Shown here: piece by piece, positions 52,346 through 61,468 of the stretch
Position numbering within the stretch: position 1 is the first letter of the stretch
Layout of the letters: each line of letters starts with the position of its first letter
Origin: Akkermansia sp.
Lineage (GTDB): Bacteria > Verrucomicrobiota > Verrucomicrobiia > Verrucomicrobiales > Akkermansiaceae
Length of the DNA: 64,000 nucleotides
Direction of reading: 5' to 3'
NCBI RefSeq assembly: GCF_020860705.1
Contig: NZ_JAJBTT010000036.1
Span: 62,001-126,000 of the forward strand
Notes under the pieces: generated by a model
Databases searched by the model: none
Told to the model about the DNA's origin: nothing
The model's input: the letters and a program-made list of their open reading frames with translations, nothing else
Made by a program: the position numbers and the translations under genes

Positions 52346-52889
52346 ATACTATCCGGAAAAATTAAAACCATCTCCTATACTCGCTTTATTTTTTGGAAAA
52401 AGAAGAAAGTCAGTATAATGTAATTATAAGGCAATGCAACGTTTATTAGCCGGTACGGGCAGCAGCCTCCTGCCCTTTCAACGGCAGACAGAAAAGCCCG
52501 GCAATCCATCATCGGATACTTGTATTTCCCCATGTCTTCCTGGCAATACCTGGAAAACAGATCGGTATTCTCTTCCGGCTTAACGGGACATGTTTTCCAG
52601 GTATTGCCCTATGAAAATTTAATCCTTCATGGTTAATCAATGTTTCAAATCAGAAACCGTAAAACAAGCAATTACAGCAACGTGAAAGAAGCATGCTGAA
52701 AGAATGCCGTGAGAGAGCATTATTCCATCCTGTGATCAGACATTCTCCCTCATGAATCCATTCTTCAACTTCTTTCTGGCAGACCGTGGCCATTCTTTCT
52801 CCCGGCTTGACGCCTGATTACTATGCCGGCAATCCCTCTCCCTGACGAATGCTATGGAAAGTGGCAAAAGTCCCATAGGAATATTCCGG
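52346..52889. other. Gene-free region holding a perfect 18-bp inverted repeat
   Basis: About 540 bases hold no supported gene. A short minus-strand frame at 52736-52969 runs into the next gene and has no resemblance. The main structure is the inverted repeat described separately. The left part should include the promoter of the leftward LicD operon. Confidence 0.4.
52542..52608. repeat. Perfect 18-bp inverted repeat with 31-base spacer
   Basis: Arm GGCAATACCTGGAAAACA at 52542-52559 is followed by its exact reverse complement at 52591-52608. No mismatch is present and neither arm extends further. It may be a transcript hairpin, a small mobile-element remnant or a protein-binding pair. Confidence 0.8.
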
Positions 52890-53867
52890 CTACCTTTTCC
52901 TCGGAAGATAGGGAATTTCGAGAAATTGAGCACTTCTTGCTTTTTCCCGTGACAGAAGAATCCACGCAATAAAGAGCATCAGGACTACTGCTGGCAAAGA
53001 AATGACGGAAAATAAAAACACCAGTAGAGAAACATCATCTTCCTTCCCCAGATGAATGAGGCCACAGCCGATGTACAGAAAGGAGGCAACAGCGGTTCCT
53101 GCATAATACCCGACTTCCAACATCTTTCCCGTTTTTTGCGGAAATTTTCTTACACGGGCCAGCACGGGAAGCCATACCAGAAGACAGGGAACAAGAATAC
53201 CCAACGCAATAATTACCAGAGGGAAACGAAGAAAAAGGAACTTCAGAACATTCCTTTGCATGGTGGTCAGCCAACTTTCGCCCCCCGCGGCAATGTCCAG
53301 GGGAAGTACCGTTTCATTCCCCAGGAAAAATCCCCTCTTCAATTTCAGGATAGCTTTTTTCCGATCGGGGGAGAACAAGAGAGACACCCGGTAAGCAAAT
53401 TTTTCATTCTTGTATGAGGGACGTCTCCCATCCTGCCATAAAAAAGGGCCGCCCTCCATCTTCGTCCAGCATGAAACATCTGAATTTTCCCGCCATTTGG
53501 TGAAGGACCTGCTCTTCTGCAGAAAATCTTCACCATCCAGGGAATAAGTATTCCCAACAATCTTCAGGCTGAATCTGTTAATGCATCTTTGGAGCCAGTC
53601 CTCATCCACCCTACACAGGAACCAGGTTATCTCGGATCCCCCGTTATAATTCCCATAAAGGTCCACACGCTTTAGTTCCCCGGCAGGAACCTCCAACCCC
53701 ACCAGTTTTTTCCACTCTCCCCAACCTCCCCCAAAGGGAAAAAACGGATAAAAGACGCACCCCACCATGAACAGCGTCAATGCCAGGCTGCACCACCAGG
53801 TAATTTTTGCAAAACGTTTCACTGGCTTTAGCAGGTTCCTAAAGTTTATCCAGGGCGGAACGCCCAT
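52890..53867 (-). CDS. Membrane protein of unknown function
   Basis: The 325-residue product has one N-terminal membrane helix (about 25-45), an extracytoplasmic region of 160 residues rich in aromatic residues, and three C-terminal helices (about 212-235, 250-270, 280-305). No family is recognised. The start overlaps the end of the next gene upstream by 29 bases. Codon use is more AT-rich than in neighbours. Confidence 0.6.
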   Translation of the reverse strand: MGVPPWINFRNLLKPVKRFAKITWWCSLALTLFMVGCVFYPFFPFGGGWGEWKKLVGLEVPAGELKRVDLYGNYNGGSEITWFLCRVDEDWLQRCINRFSLKIVGNTYSLDGEDFLQKSRSFTKWRENSDVSCWTKMEGGPFLWQDGRRPSYKNEKFAYRVSLLFSPDRKKAILKLKRGFFLGNETVLPLDIAAGGESWLTTMQRNVLKFLFLRFPLVIIALGILVPCLLVWLPVLARVRKFPQKTGKMLEVGYYAGTAVASFLYIGCGLIHLGKEDDVSLLVFLFSVISLPAVVLMLFIAWILLSREKARSAQFLEIPYLPRKR

Positions 53868-54444
53868 AGGCGGTATTGGGATACCTGTCTGCTGCTTCTT
53901 CCCAGTATTGCCGGGCTTTGTCCGGATTGTTGAGCAGGGAATCGTAAATGGCCCCTATCTTGTATAAAAACAGCGCCCGGTCCTCCTTGCGCCATCTTCT
54001 GGATTTCAGCCCTTTCTGAAGGAGTTCAACGGAATCCGCATACCGACGCATATCGTTCAACAGGCCGGATTCCATGAGCCAGGAACACACCAGCCCCGGA
54101 TTTTCCTCCCGGTAGCGTTCCAGCAGTTCCAGAGCCCCCCGGGCATCTCCGGAATTCAGCATGCGCCGGGCGGCGTCCACCAGCACTTCTTCATCCGTGG
54201 TGATGCTGGAGGAATACAACGTCTTGGTTACCAGATCGCCCATGACGGGCAACAGGTATTTGACTACCAGCCATACTTCAAAGGCAATCACAGGGATCAG
54301 CACGATCAAGGACTGAAGCGGAGAAAGAGGAATGGCCTGCGCCAGAAAAGCAAAGAGCCCCAGGGGGAGCAGCACCAGCAGCAGCCGTATAAACATGCGC
54401 CGGGCCAGCAGCAGAATCATTTTCAACATGGCGGGATTGTTCAA
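53839..54444 (-). CDS. TPR-like membrane-anchored protein
   Basis: The 201-residue product has two hydrophobic segments in the first 70 residues (a likely hairpin), followed by TPR-like helices (LVDAARRMLNSGDARGALELLERY, YADSVELLQKGLKS, LFLYKIGAIYDSLLNNPDKARQYWEEA). It probably anchors a protein-binding domain at the inner membrane. The start could be 54444 or the next Met at 54426. Confidence 0.7.
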   Translation of the reverse strand: MNNPAMLKMILLLARRMFIRLLLVLLPLGLFAFLAQAIPLSPLQSLIVLIPVIAFEVWLVVKYLLPVMGDLVTKTLYSSSITTDEEVLVDAARRMLNSGDARGALELLERYREENPGLVCSWLMESGLLNDMRRYADSVELLQKGLKSRRWRKEDRALFLYKIGAIYDSLLNNPDKARQYWEEAADRYPNTAYGRSALDKL

Positions 54445-54527
54445 GGGAGTAGAGAGGGGGCCGGGAGCGCCGGAAAAAAAGAGCCTCCGCGCACCCTCCC
54501 GGAGAGAAGGGACGCGGAAGCTTCCGC

Positions 54528-55376
54528 TTAAAAGTGATAGACGGCTTCCACGCCCACGCGGATGCGGAAGTCCTCAATCGTGCTCATGCCGGTGTAACGG
54601 CGTATCTCGGAACGCGTGTTTCCGGCCCAGTCCAGCTGGATGAAGGGAATAATGCGGAACCCGCGGCTGGCATCCACACCGGTCACCCGCACGGGAGCCG
54701 CCAGCTTGATATTGACCTGGTCAAATCCGGCAACGCCGGCGCCCCAGTAGCTGGAAGAATAGCTGGTTCCAGCGCTCAATTCCAAATCCACTTTTTCATG
54801 AATCAAGCCGCTCCAGCGTTTACCCGCGTTCAGGTCAATGCGCCAGCCTATCATGCCGTAAAAACCGTACTGCACATCCAGGGAGCCAAAATAACCGTGT
54901 CCGGGATCGTCATACACCAGTCCGGCCGTCAGGGACTGAGCCACGGAATGGGGGGCCTTCCCCATGTATTTGCTCAAATAGCCCGGCAAGCCGCCGTAAT
55001 TAAATTCGTAGCCGCCCCGGAAAGACAGGTTAGGGAACAGTTCCTTGACGGCCTTCCAGTTGGCGTCAAAGGCATCCTTGTCGCTCAGCAGGCCATCGCA
55101 GAAGGCCATGTACTCCGCGCCGATTTCCTGCTTCCAGTCCTTGACCAGATTGAGATCCAGTTCACCGCCGATGTTGAATACGCCGCTGCGGTTCAGCAGA
55201 GAGGAAGCAACCAGATCCTTATAGGCATACCGGGAATCATAACCGATATGGGCCGCACCGCTGATCGTATCGTTGTAGGAACTTGCGGGACGGGGATCAT
55301 AACCGTATCCATCATAGGCGCCGGCGGAAACTGCGGCCAGGGCTGAGGCCGCCATGAACAGGGCTGCTGCTTTCAT
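54528..55376 (-). CDS. Outer-membrane beta-barrel-like protein
   Basis: The 282-residue product starts with a signal peptide (cleavage near AGA, residue 20). It then shows alternating beta strands rich in Tyr and Gly and ends in Phe (VYHF), the usual C-terminal signal for BAM insertion. The barrel family is not recognised; similar proteins are often called hypothetical outer-membrane proteins in Verrucomicrobiota. Confidence 0.7.
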   Translation of the reverse strand: MKAAALFMAASALAAVSAGAYDGYGYDPRPASSYNDTISGAAHIGYDSRYAYKDLVASSLLNRSGVFNIGGELDLNLVKDWKQEIGAEYMAFCDGLLSDKDAFDANWKAVKELFPNLSFRGGYEFNYGGLPGYLSKYMGKAPHSVAQSLTAGLVYDDPGHGYFGSLDVQYGFYGMIGWRIDLNAGKRWSGLIHEKVDLELSAGTSYSSSYWGAGVAGFDQVNIKLAAPVRVTGVDASRGFRIIPFIQLDWAGNTRSEIRRYTGMSTIEDFRIRVGVEAVYHF

Positions 55377-55532
55377 AGTAAATTTATCTTAATCATTTCA
55401 TCCCCGCCAACGCAAGAAGAATCCCGGAATAAAAAGGAGAAACGAACCGCCCCGGCAGCCATGGAGAATCGCCTCGAAAAAAGACAGAGTCTTTCTTGAG
55501 AAAAACCCCTTTTCCCCTATCATGGAGCAGTG

Positions 55533-56276
55533 ATGGACTGGAACGCAGACTTATACGAGAACAAGCATGATTTTGTCGCGGAATACGGCAGGGACCTGCT
55601 CTCCCATGTGCCGGAAAACCCCAGCCAGTCCATTCTGGACCTGGGCTGCGGAACCGGCATGCTGACGCATGCCCTGCTGGAAAAATCATCCTCCGTCGTC
55701 GGCTTGGATGCTTCCCCGGAAATGATCGGAAAGGCCCGGCAACTCTACCCCGGCATGGACTTCCGCGTGTTGGATGCCTGCCGCATGCCCTGGAACAACT
55801 GGTTTGACCTTGTGTTCTCCAATGCCGCCTTCCACTGGATACCGGACCAGAAAAAATTGCTGAAAGCCGTTTTCCGCATCCTGAAACCTCAGGGTAAATT
55901 GATCTGCGAATTCGGAGCCCATCACAACATCCTCCGCATCAGGGAGACGTTCCAGGCCAGCCTGGAGCGGATAGGCCTCACCCCCAACACCCGTTTTTAC
56001 TTCCCCACGGCGGAAGAATACCGCAGCCTGCTGGAGCAGACGGGACTGCATCCGGAACTGGTCCTGGACTTTGACCGCCCCACTCCCTTGAAAGACGGAC
56101 CGTACGGCCTGCGCAACTGGGTGCGCCAATTTTTCTGTGCCGACCTGAAAAACCTCACGGAAAAAAAGCGTATCCGGATTTTCAAGGAAATGGAAGAGGC
56201 CCTGCGGGACGATCTGTGGGACGGCTCCCAATGGGTGGCGGATTACCGCCGCATCCGGGTGATAGCCGTCAAATGA
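55533..56276 (+). CDS. Class I SAM-dependent methyltransferase
   Basis: The 247-residue product has LDLGCGTGMLTHALLE (motif I), VVGLDASPEMI, FDLVFSNAAFHWIPD and LKPQGKLICEF. It resembles trans-aconitate-methyltransferase-like and BioC-like enzymes. The substrate is unknown. The ATG at 55533 has GGAG 7 bases upstream; an overlapping GTG at 55530 is also possible. Confidence 0.88.
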   Translation: MDWNADLYENKHDFVAEYGRDLLSHVPENPSQSILDLGCGTGMLTHALLEKSSSVVGLDASPEMIGKARQLYPGMDFRVLDACRMPWNNWFDLVFSNAAFHWIPDQKKLLKAVFRILKPQGKLICEFGAHHNILRIRETFQASLERIGLTPNTRFYFPTAEEYRSLLEQTGLHPELVLDFDRPTPLKDGPYGLRNWVRQFFCADLKNLTEKKRIRIFKEMEEALRDDLWDGSQWVADYRRIRVIAVK

Positions 56277-56354
56277 GACACCCCGCTGCACGCTTATGCC
56301 GGATACGCTTATAATGCTTGAGCCTCCACCGGGCATTTTGTACAAAAGCCGGCC

Positions 56355-57740
56355 ATGAGTACGTTCACTCTTTTTGAAAAAAAGATGGAGTCGACCGGCA
56401 TTTCGGCTGCGGCCATCAAAGCTTTCTCCCGTTGTTACGAAGCTCTTGTCTCCAACCACTCCGGCATGATTCCGGAAACGGCTATCCTGCCCGCCGACGA
56501 GGTGGCTGACTGGCAGGATATCACGGCTTCCACCCCCGCGGCAGACAAGGACCTGATTTCCCAGTGCGTCTGCATCAAACTCAACGGCGGCCTGGGTACC
56601 AGCATGGGCCTTCAGAAGGCAAAAAGCCTACTGAAAGTTAAGGGAGAGGATACGTTCCTGGATTTGATCGTCAGACAGGTAAAGCATCTGCGCTCAATCT
56701 CCGGCACGCCCGTTCGCCTTCTGTTGATGAACTCCTTTTCCACCAGCACGGATACGCTGGCATACCTGGAAAAATACGCGGCGGACGGCTTTGCGGACCC
56801 CTCCCAGGTAGAACTGATGCAGAACCGCGTTCCCAAAATCCTGGCGGACGGACTGACACCGGCCAGCTGCCCGGAGCAGCCTGAACTGGAATGGTGCCCG
56901 CCCGGCCATGGAGACCTGTACCCGGCCCTCCTCGGTTCCGGCTGGCTGGACCGCCTGCTGGCGGACGGCGTCAAGTACGCCTTCGTCTCCAATTCCGATA
57001 ACCTGGGCGCACAGCTTGACATGAATTTCCTGCGCTGGTTTGCAGAAAGCGGCGCCCCGTTCGTCATGGAAGTCACCCGCCGTACGGAAGCGGACAAGAA
57101 AGGCGGCCACCTGGCCGTCAGGAAAGCGGACGGCCAGCTGATTCTGAGGGAAGTAGCCCAGTGCCCGGATGAAGACATTCCCGAATTCCAGAACATCTCC
57201 AAGCACCGCTATTTCAATACCAATACCCTTTGGATACGCCTGGACGCCCTTAAAGAAATCCTGGACGCCAACGGCGGAGTCCTTCCCCTGCCCATGATCC
57301 GGAACAGCAAGACGCTCAACCCGCGCGATCCGGAATCAGCCCTGGTGTACCAGCTGGAAACGGCCATGGGCGCCGGCATTGAATGCTTCCCGGGCGCCAG
57401 GGCCGTGAATGTGCCGCGTTCCCGCTTCTTCCCCGTCAAAACCACTTCCGACCTGCTTTTGCTCCGTTCGAACGCCATCGTGGCGGATGAAAACGGGAAA
57501 GTCGCCCTGGCGCCGGAACGGCAGGGAAACACCCCCGTCGTGGACCTGGATCCCAAGCTGTACAAACTGGTGGATTCCCTGGATACCCTTGGCCTGCCTT
57601 CCCTGATCGGCCTGGACAAGCTGACCCTGCGCGGCCGCTTCCACTTCCAGGACGGAGCCGTTCTCCAGGGTACGCTGCTGATGGAAAACGGAACAGAAGA
57701 AACTAGGGAAATCCTCCCGGGCATCTATGCCGGAGCCTGA
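56355..57740 (+). CDS. UTP-glucose-1-phosphate uridylyltransferase, eukaryote-like (UDPGP family)
   Basis: The 461-residue product has the UDPGP signature CIKLNGGLGTSMGLQKAK near 75-90, LNPRDPESALVYQLETAMGAGIECF and PRSRFFPVKTTSDLLLLRS. This family is distinct from the usual bacterial GalU. It makes UDP-glucose for glycan synthesis. The following gene overlaps its end by 14 bases. Confidence 0.93.
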   Translation: MSTFTLFEKKMESTGISAAAIKAFSRCYEALVSNHSGMIPETAILPADEVADWQDITASTPAADKDLISQCVCIKLNGGLGTSMGLQKAKSLLKVKGEDTFLDLIVRQVKHLRSISGTPVRLLLMNSFSTSTDTLAYLEKYAADGFADPSQVELMQNRVPKILADGLTPASCPEQPELEWCPPGHGDLYPALLGSGWLDRLLADGVKYAFVSNSDNLGAQLDMNFLRWFAESGAPFVMEVTRRTEADKKGGHLAVRKADGQLILREVAQCPDEDIPEFQNISKHRYFNTNTLWIRLDALKEILDANGGVLPLPMIRNSKTLNPRDPESALVYQLETAMGAGIECFPGARAVNVPRSRFFPVKTTSDLLLLRSNAIVADENGKVALAPERQGNTPVVDLDPKLYKLVDSLDTLGLPSLIGLDKLTLRGRFHFQDGAVLQGTLLMENGTEETREILPGIYAGA

Positions 57741-58281
57741 CCTCCATTCTCCCGCCGCCCCATCCACTCCGGTCCAGGCAGGGCTGGGCGTGGATGACAT
57801 ACGGCACATCCCCGTGCGGGAAAGGGAACTGCGTTTCACCCGCAACCGCTCGGGAGCCATCCTGATGGCGGCGGGATTCCTGCTGATCACCATTGCCCTC
57901 TTCCTTCAGATCACGGGTTACGATACAATCACTCCGTACCTGCCCACCCCTTTGTGGCTCATGGAGGCCACAGCCCTTGTTCCGGCCGTTATCTGCTTCT
58001 CCGCGGGAAGCCGCTGCCTGAAACACGCCGCCGTCATCGTGACCCCCCTGGGCGTGGAAACGCTGCCCTTCCTGCGGGCTCGCCGGAACATGCAATGGTA
58101 TCCCTGGCAGCAGATACGTTCTGCAGAGAGGAAAGACGGGCTCCTGAACCTTCATCTGACCGACAGCTCAACCGTCTCCATCAGCCTGCGCCCCATGACG
58201 GCCGCCAGCCGGGGCATGCTGGTTCATGCCGTCCAAAAACGAGTTAACGTCCTACAATGCTCCGGTTATGGTAAGGCCTGA
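57727..58281 (+). CDS. Small membrane protein with a PH-like C-terminal part
   Basis: The 184-residue product has two membrane helices (about 45-65 and 75-95) followed by a beta-rich segment (VIVTPLGVETLPF...WYPWQQIRSAERKDGLLNLHLTD) that looks like a bacterial PH domain. Function is unknown. It overlaps both the UDPGP gene and the release-factor-like gene by 14 bases each. Confidence 0.65.
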   Translation: MPEPDLHSPAAPSTPVQAGLGVDDIRHIPVRERELRFTRNRSGAILMAAGFLLITIALFLQITGYDTITPYLPTPLWLMEATALVPAVICFSAGSRCLKHAAVIVTPLGVETLPFLRARRNMQWYPWQQIRSAERKDGLLNLHLTDSSTVSISLRPMTAASRGMLVHAVQKRVNVLQCSGYGKA

Positions 58282-58624
58282 AAAACTGGCCGCTCTCAAG
58301 GAGCGGATGGAAGCCCTGGGCATTCGTGAACAGGATCTGGAGGAAAGCTTTGTCCGCGGCAGCGGGCACGGCGGCCAGAAGGTGAATAAAACCAACAACT
58401 GCGTTTACCTCAAACACCTCCCTACGGGAATCGCCGTCAAATGCCACGTGGACAGATCCCGTGAACTCAACCGTTTTCTGGCGCGGAGGGAACTGTGCGA
58501 CGCCGTGGAACAGGTGCAAACGGGGCAATGCGCCGCACGAGCCCGCGTCATCCAGCGCATGCGCAGGCAAAAGGACAGAAGAAGGCTCCGGCGGTCCAGC
58601 CCTCCCAACTCTTCTCCGGAATAA
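58268..58624 (+). CDS. Peptide-chain-release-factor-like protein (GGQ domain only)
   Basis: The 118-residue product carries the catalytic GGQ in RGSGHGGQKVNKTNN (Gly35-Gly36-Gln37) and the following TGIAVKCHVDRSRELNR region, but no codon-recognition domain. Its C-terminus is rich in Arg and Lys. This fits ArfB/C12orf65-like ribosome-rescue hydrolases. The ATG at 58268 overlaps the membrane-protein gene by 14 bases. Confidence 0.88.
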   Translation: MVRPEKLAALKERMEALGIREQDLEESFVRGSGHGGQKVNKTNNCVYLKHLPTGIAVKCHVDRSRELNRFLARRELCDAVEQVQTGQCAARARVIQRMRRQKDRRRLRRSSPPNSSPE

Positions 58625-58625
58625 A

Positions 58626-59030
58626 TGGAAAATCACCACTCCCGCCTACATCTCCGCAGAAGACGTACTGGCCAAACTCCAAAAAATCACCCTCAAGCAA
58701 GAAACCATGGAACTCGCCTGTAAGGACTCAGACGCGGGCAGCGTCGTCTGGGCCTGCCAGTCCACCCTTGCCAGACGTTATGACATGTCCAAGTCCAACA
58801 TGTGCCGCCTCCTGCTCGGCGGCGTCTCCAGTAAAAATCCTTACCTCTCTGGAAAAATCTAGTCTTTCGTCTTTAGTAACCGCTTAAAACCGCCCAAGTT
58901 GCCCACACCTCTATCAGACATTCGCAATCTGAAACTCGGCCTGATGTTTGATGAGGCGGCCACTATCGGGCACACCGTCGCTCCCCTCCCTGCGGTTAAA
59001 AAATATTTGTTCGACAACGTAAAAAACTGA
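58626..59030 (+). pseudogene. Broken gene with an in-frame TAG
   Basis: One frame reads through 58626-58859 (a helical, HTH-like part with STLARRYDMSKSNMCRLLLGG) to a TAG at 58860-58862. The same frame then continues without stop to 59028-59030 with LKLGLMFDEAATIGHTVAP and KKYLFDNVKN. The joint frame looks like one interrupted coding sequence. No family is recognised; the DNA-binding look suggests a phage or regulator origin. The start is uncertain (ATG at 58708 is the first clear one). Confidence 0.55.
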
Positions 59031-59141
59031 TGGAAGAACTGAAAAGGGAGGATAGTTACCCCCCCCGTCCCGCCACACGGTAGGAATAAACCCTCCGTCA
59101 TACAAAATATGACAATCCACTTGGGCTCCACTCAGAAGATA

Positions 59142-60269
59142 CTATTGATTCCCTTGCGGGTTGCCGCCTTGAGAAGCCCTCTCCTTGAGAGTTTGATCAT
59201 ATGTTTGCTGAATAGTGGTTTTCAAATCAAGGTACATGTCCAACTCGACAAATTCCCCGGACATGCTTGATTTCAGTTTGTCACTTCCGAAATACTGTGA
59301 CGCCTGGATGTGTTTCCCTTTTTCATTGAAGAATTGCGCACCCAGATTAAGAAAAGCTGGCCCCCATGTGCTTTGGACATAAACCGTATCTTCAGCCGAC
59401 AGATGGCTTCGATTAAGCATCTTGACCGTAAAACGAAGGGTATCGAAAAGGGCGGCAAGTTCGTCTTCATGGGCGCTTGCCGTCTGTGGGTCGATGATCC
59501 GGGAGGCCAGGATATTCATACGCTCAAGAGTACGCTGTACCTTGTCCATCAACTCGCGGGCCTTGGGTTGGTCGCAAAAGGCGGCCATCACGCGGGCCTC
59601 TTCATTCCCCAGTTCGGCCGATTTTTCGAACAGCTTCCGGGCTTCCTTTCTATCCCGGGCTTTGTGCAAGACAAAGAACCCTTGAAGCAAATAGGGATAG
59701 CTCTTGTCCTGAAAAGAGTCCACATACTCCTGTTTGAATACGTCATCGGGCTTAAATTTGAATACGTTGCCGCTATCATCTTTATAGGGGAAAAGAATAA
59801 TCATTTTTACTTTAACCGTATTGATAAAATCTTTGCTTAGAAATTGCTTCTCCCCCAGCTTATCCAAAACGTCGGAACAAGACTCAAGAGCCGAACTCAT
59901 TTTCATTCGCGCATTTTGGATGGCTTTTTGATTTTCTACCACAGTAGTGGCAAATCGCACATCTTCCTCCATCTGGGTAATGAATGCGCCGATATACTCC
60001 ACATTGCGCTCAAAGTATATGGAGATTTTTTCTTCCTCGTCCCTGTTTGTTACAGGAGCGGAGATGGAATTTAATATTCCTTTCAATTCGCTTAAATCTG
60101 AGCAGACCCATCTACAGTATAGATCTATGTATTGTAGATTGGGAACGGCTGTATCATTCCGTTGTTCGGAAGAGGCGCCCGCCTGGTCATGTTGTGTGGC
60201 TATAGAATTTTCGGCTCCATAAACTCCCAGGCAACACGCCGCCATGATGAATAGTTTTGATAAGATCAT
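59142..60269 (-). CDS. Secreted Sel1-like repeat protein (cassette copy A)
   Basis: The 375-residue product has a signal peptide (ILSKLFIMAACCLGVYGAEN) and is mostly helical. A Sel1-like unit ARKLFEKSAELGNEEARVMAA lies near 210-230. It is a close paralogue of the gene at 61469-62545; shared blocks include AEDTVYVQSTWGPAF and FQDKSYPYLLQGFF. It lies 3 bases after the RHS-like fragment in the same direction, so it may be a cognate accessory or protective protein, but this is inference. Confidence 0.7.
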   Translation of the reverse strand: MILSKLFIMAACCLGVYGAENSIATQHDQAGASSEQRNDTAVPNLQYIDLYCRWVCSDLSELKGILNSISAPVTNRDEEEKISIYFERNVEYIGAFITQMEEDVRFATTVVENQKAIQNARMKMSSALESCSDVLDKLGEKQFLSKDFINTVKVKMIILFPYKDDSGNVFKFKPDDVFKQEYVDSFQDKSYPYLLQGFFVLHKARDRKEARKLFEKSAELGNEEARVMAAFCDQPKARELMDKVQRTLERMNILASRIIDPQTASAHEDELAALFDTLRFTVKMLNRSHLSAEDTVYVQSTWGPAFLNLGAQFFNEKGKHIQASQYFGSDKLKSSMSGEFVELDMYLDLKTTIQQTYDQTLKERASQGGNPQGNQ

Positions 60270-60272
60270 GTA

Positions 60273-61010
60273 TTAAATCTCCCGTGTAATTCCTATTTTC
60301 GCCTCGATTTCGAATTTGATCTTTCTGAAATCTAAACCCGATATACCAGTTGATTCTTCACATGATATAGTGCCGACTCCTATTTTACAATCAATAAGTT
60401 TTGCATTAGCCTTAACTGAATAACCAAATTTATCAACAGCTCCAAATTTTGCTTTTAATTTATTCTGAGGCGTGAATAAGTTTTTTTGCACACCAACGCT
60501 CACAACATCGGAAACTGTTACTCCTATCTGTTTATTGGCGACCTCGCATAGAGGAATGTTGAGTGTCGTAGAAAGGGAAAACGATTTATTGGAGGAAATC
60601 TTCGCGCCATTGAGAATGTGCAGTAACATGGCGGATGGAGCGGAAACTTTGCCCTGCAACAAGTTCTCCGCCGGATCTTGTCTCTGCAATGACTGCATAG
60701 AGGGGCCATACTGAGTGACGGGAACATAATCGTACCAGGTCTGTATTCCGTCCACTTCCTGCGTCATGCGGACACGGCCACGGGCATGGGGATTTTCCGC
60801 ATCGGCCTGCCATGTCTCCGTGACTTCCAGTCTCGTCATGCCGTTGGCCGTACTGCGCTTCTCTACCCGTTTGACGTGGTTTTCCACATGGTAGGAGTAA
60901 ACTTCCTTGCAGTGCAGGTGCGAAATACCGACGGCATCCACCATATAAAAGGCTATCTGAGCAGGTTCGCCGCTCCAGGCGCTGCCGTCGTCAAGGTATG
61001 TTGTTTCCAC
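60273..61010 (-). pseudogene. 3' fragment of an RHS-like gene (cassette copy A)
   Basis: The 245-residue frame begins inside a coding region: in-frame sequence continues upstream to about 61045 without a proper start before it meets transposase sequence. Residues 55-105 (RLEVTETWQADAENPHARGR, VDGIQTWYDYV) look like RHS/YD-type beta repeats. The last 130 residues are a separate tip domain (about NKQIGVTVSDVVSVGVQKN...GAVDKFGYSVKAN). The tip recurs at 62550-62780. The gene appears truncated by an IS insertion or rearrangement. A short functional product from the GTG at 61010 cannot be excluded. Confidence 0.6.
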
Positions 61011-61044
61011 GAGCTGGGAGGTACCTCCCGCCCATGGCGTTGAT

Positions 61045-61257
61045 CACTCTTACCTCTTGGCGTTTGCGCCATTTTGCTACTGTTTTGGGGTTGATTCCAT
61101 AATGGGCTGCCAGTGTTCTTAAGCTCTCTTGACTATGTTGTATTGCTCGTCGGGTTGCCTCTATCATTCGGGCGCTTCCGTGTAGTATTTGTCCCATAGA
61201 TTCTATTGTTCCTGTTTGTCTGGTTTTGTGCCATTATATCATGGGACTATTCACCTA
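61045..61257 (-). mobile_element. Truncated IS481-family transposase end
   Basis: A minus-strand frame from 61197 reads MGQILHGSARMIEATRR...AIQHSQESLRTLAAHYGINPKTVAKWRKR, the typical N-terminal helix-turn-helix of IS481-family transposases. The similarity stops after KWRKR near 61070, where the RHS-like sequence takes over. The catalytic DDE part is absent. The end of the element is probably near 61257 with a TATAAT-like promoter between (minus strand of ccattatatc). It marks a rearrangement junction. Confidence 0.75.
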
Positions 61258-61468
61258 ACCTCTCCTTTCCTCCGTCCAAAAAGACCTTGTTCTCAACTAC
61301 ATTAAAAAGATACAAGAGGAACCGAAAAGGTAAGACGATTAACAATCGTTCTGGTGGGAAAATAACAGGGATTTCTCACATCACAAAAAAATCAGAGAGG
61401 TTTTCCCGCCCTCTGGTCTATTATTCATTTTGATTTCCGAGCTATAGATAATTTCCGTTTTTTGAGAA
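61258..61468. other. Gene-free AT-rich spacer between the two cassettes
   Basis: No gene or clear repeat is seen. The stretch includes the end of cassette B and possibly the outer end of the IS fragment. Confidence 0.3.

Noticed and set aside
52736-52969. A 77-residue minus-strand frame before the membrane-protein gene
   Set aside because: It overlaps the better-supported membrane-protein frame and has no resemblance to known proteins.
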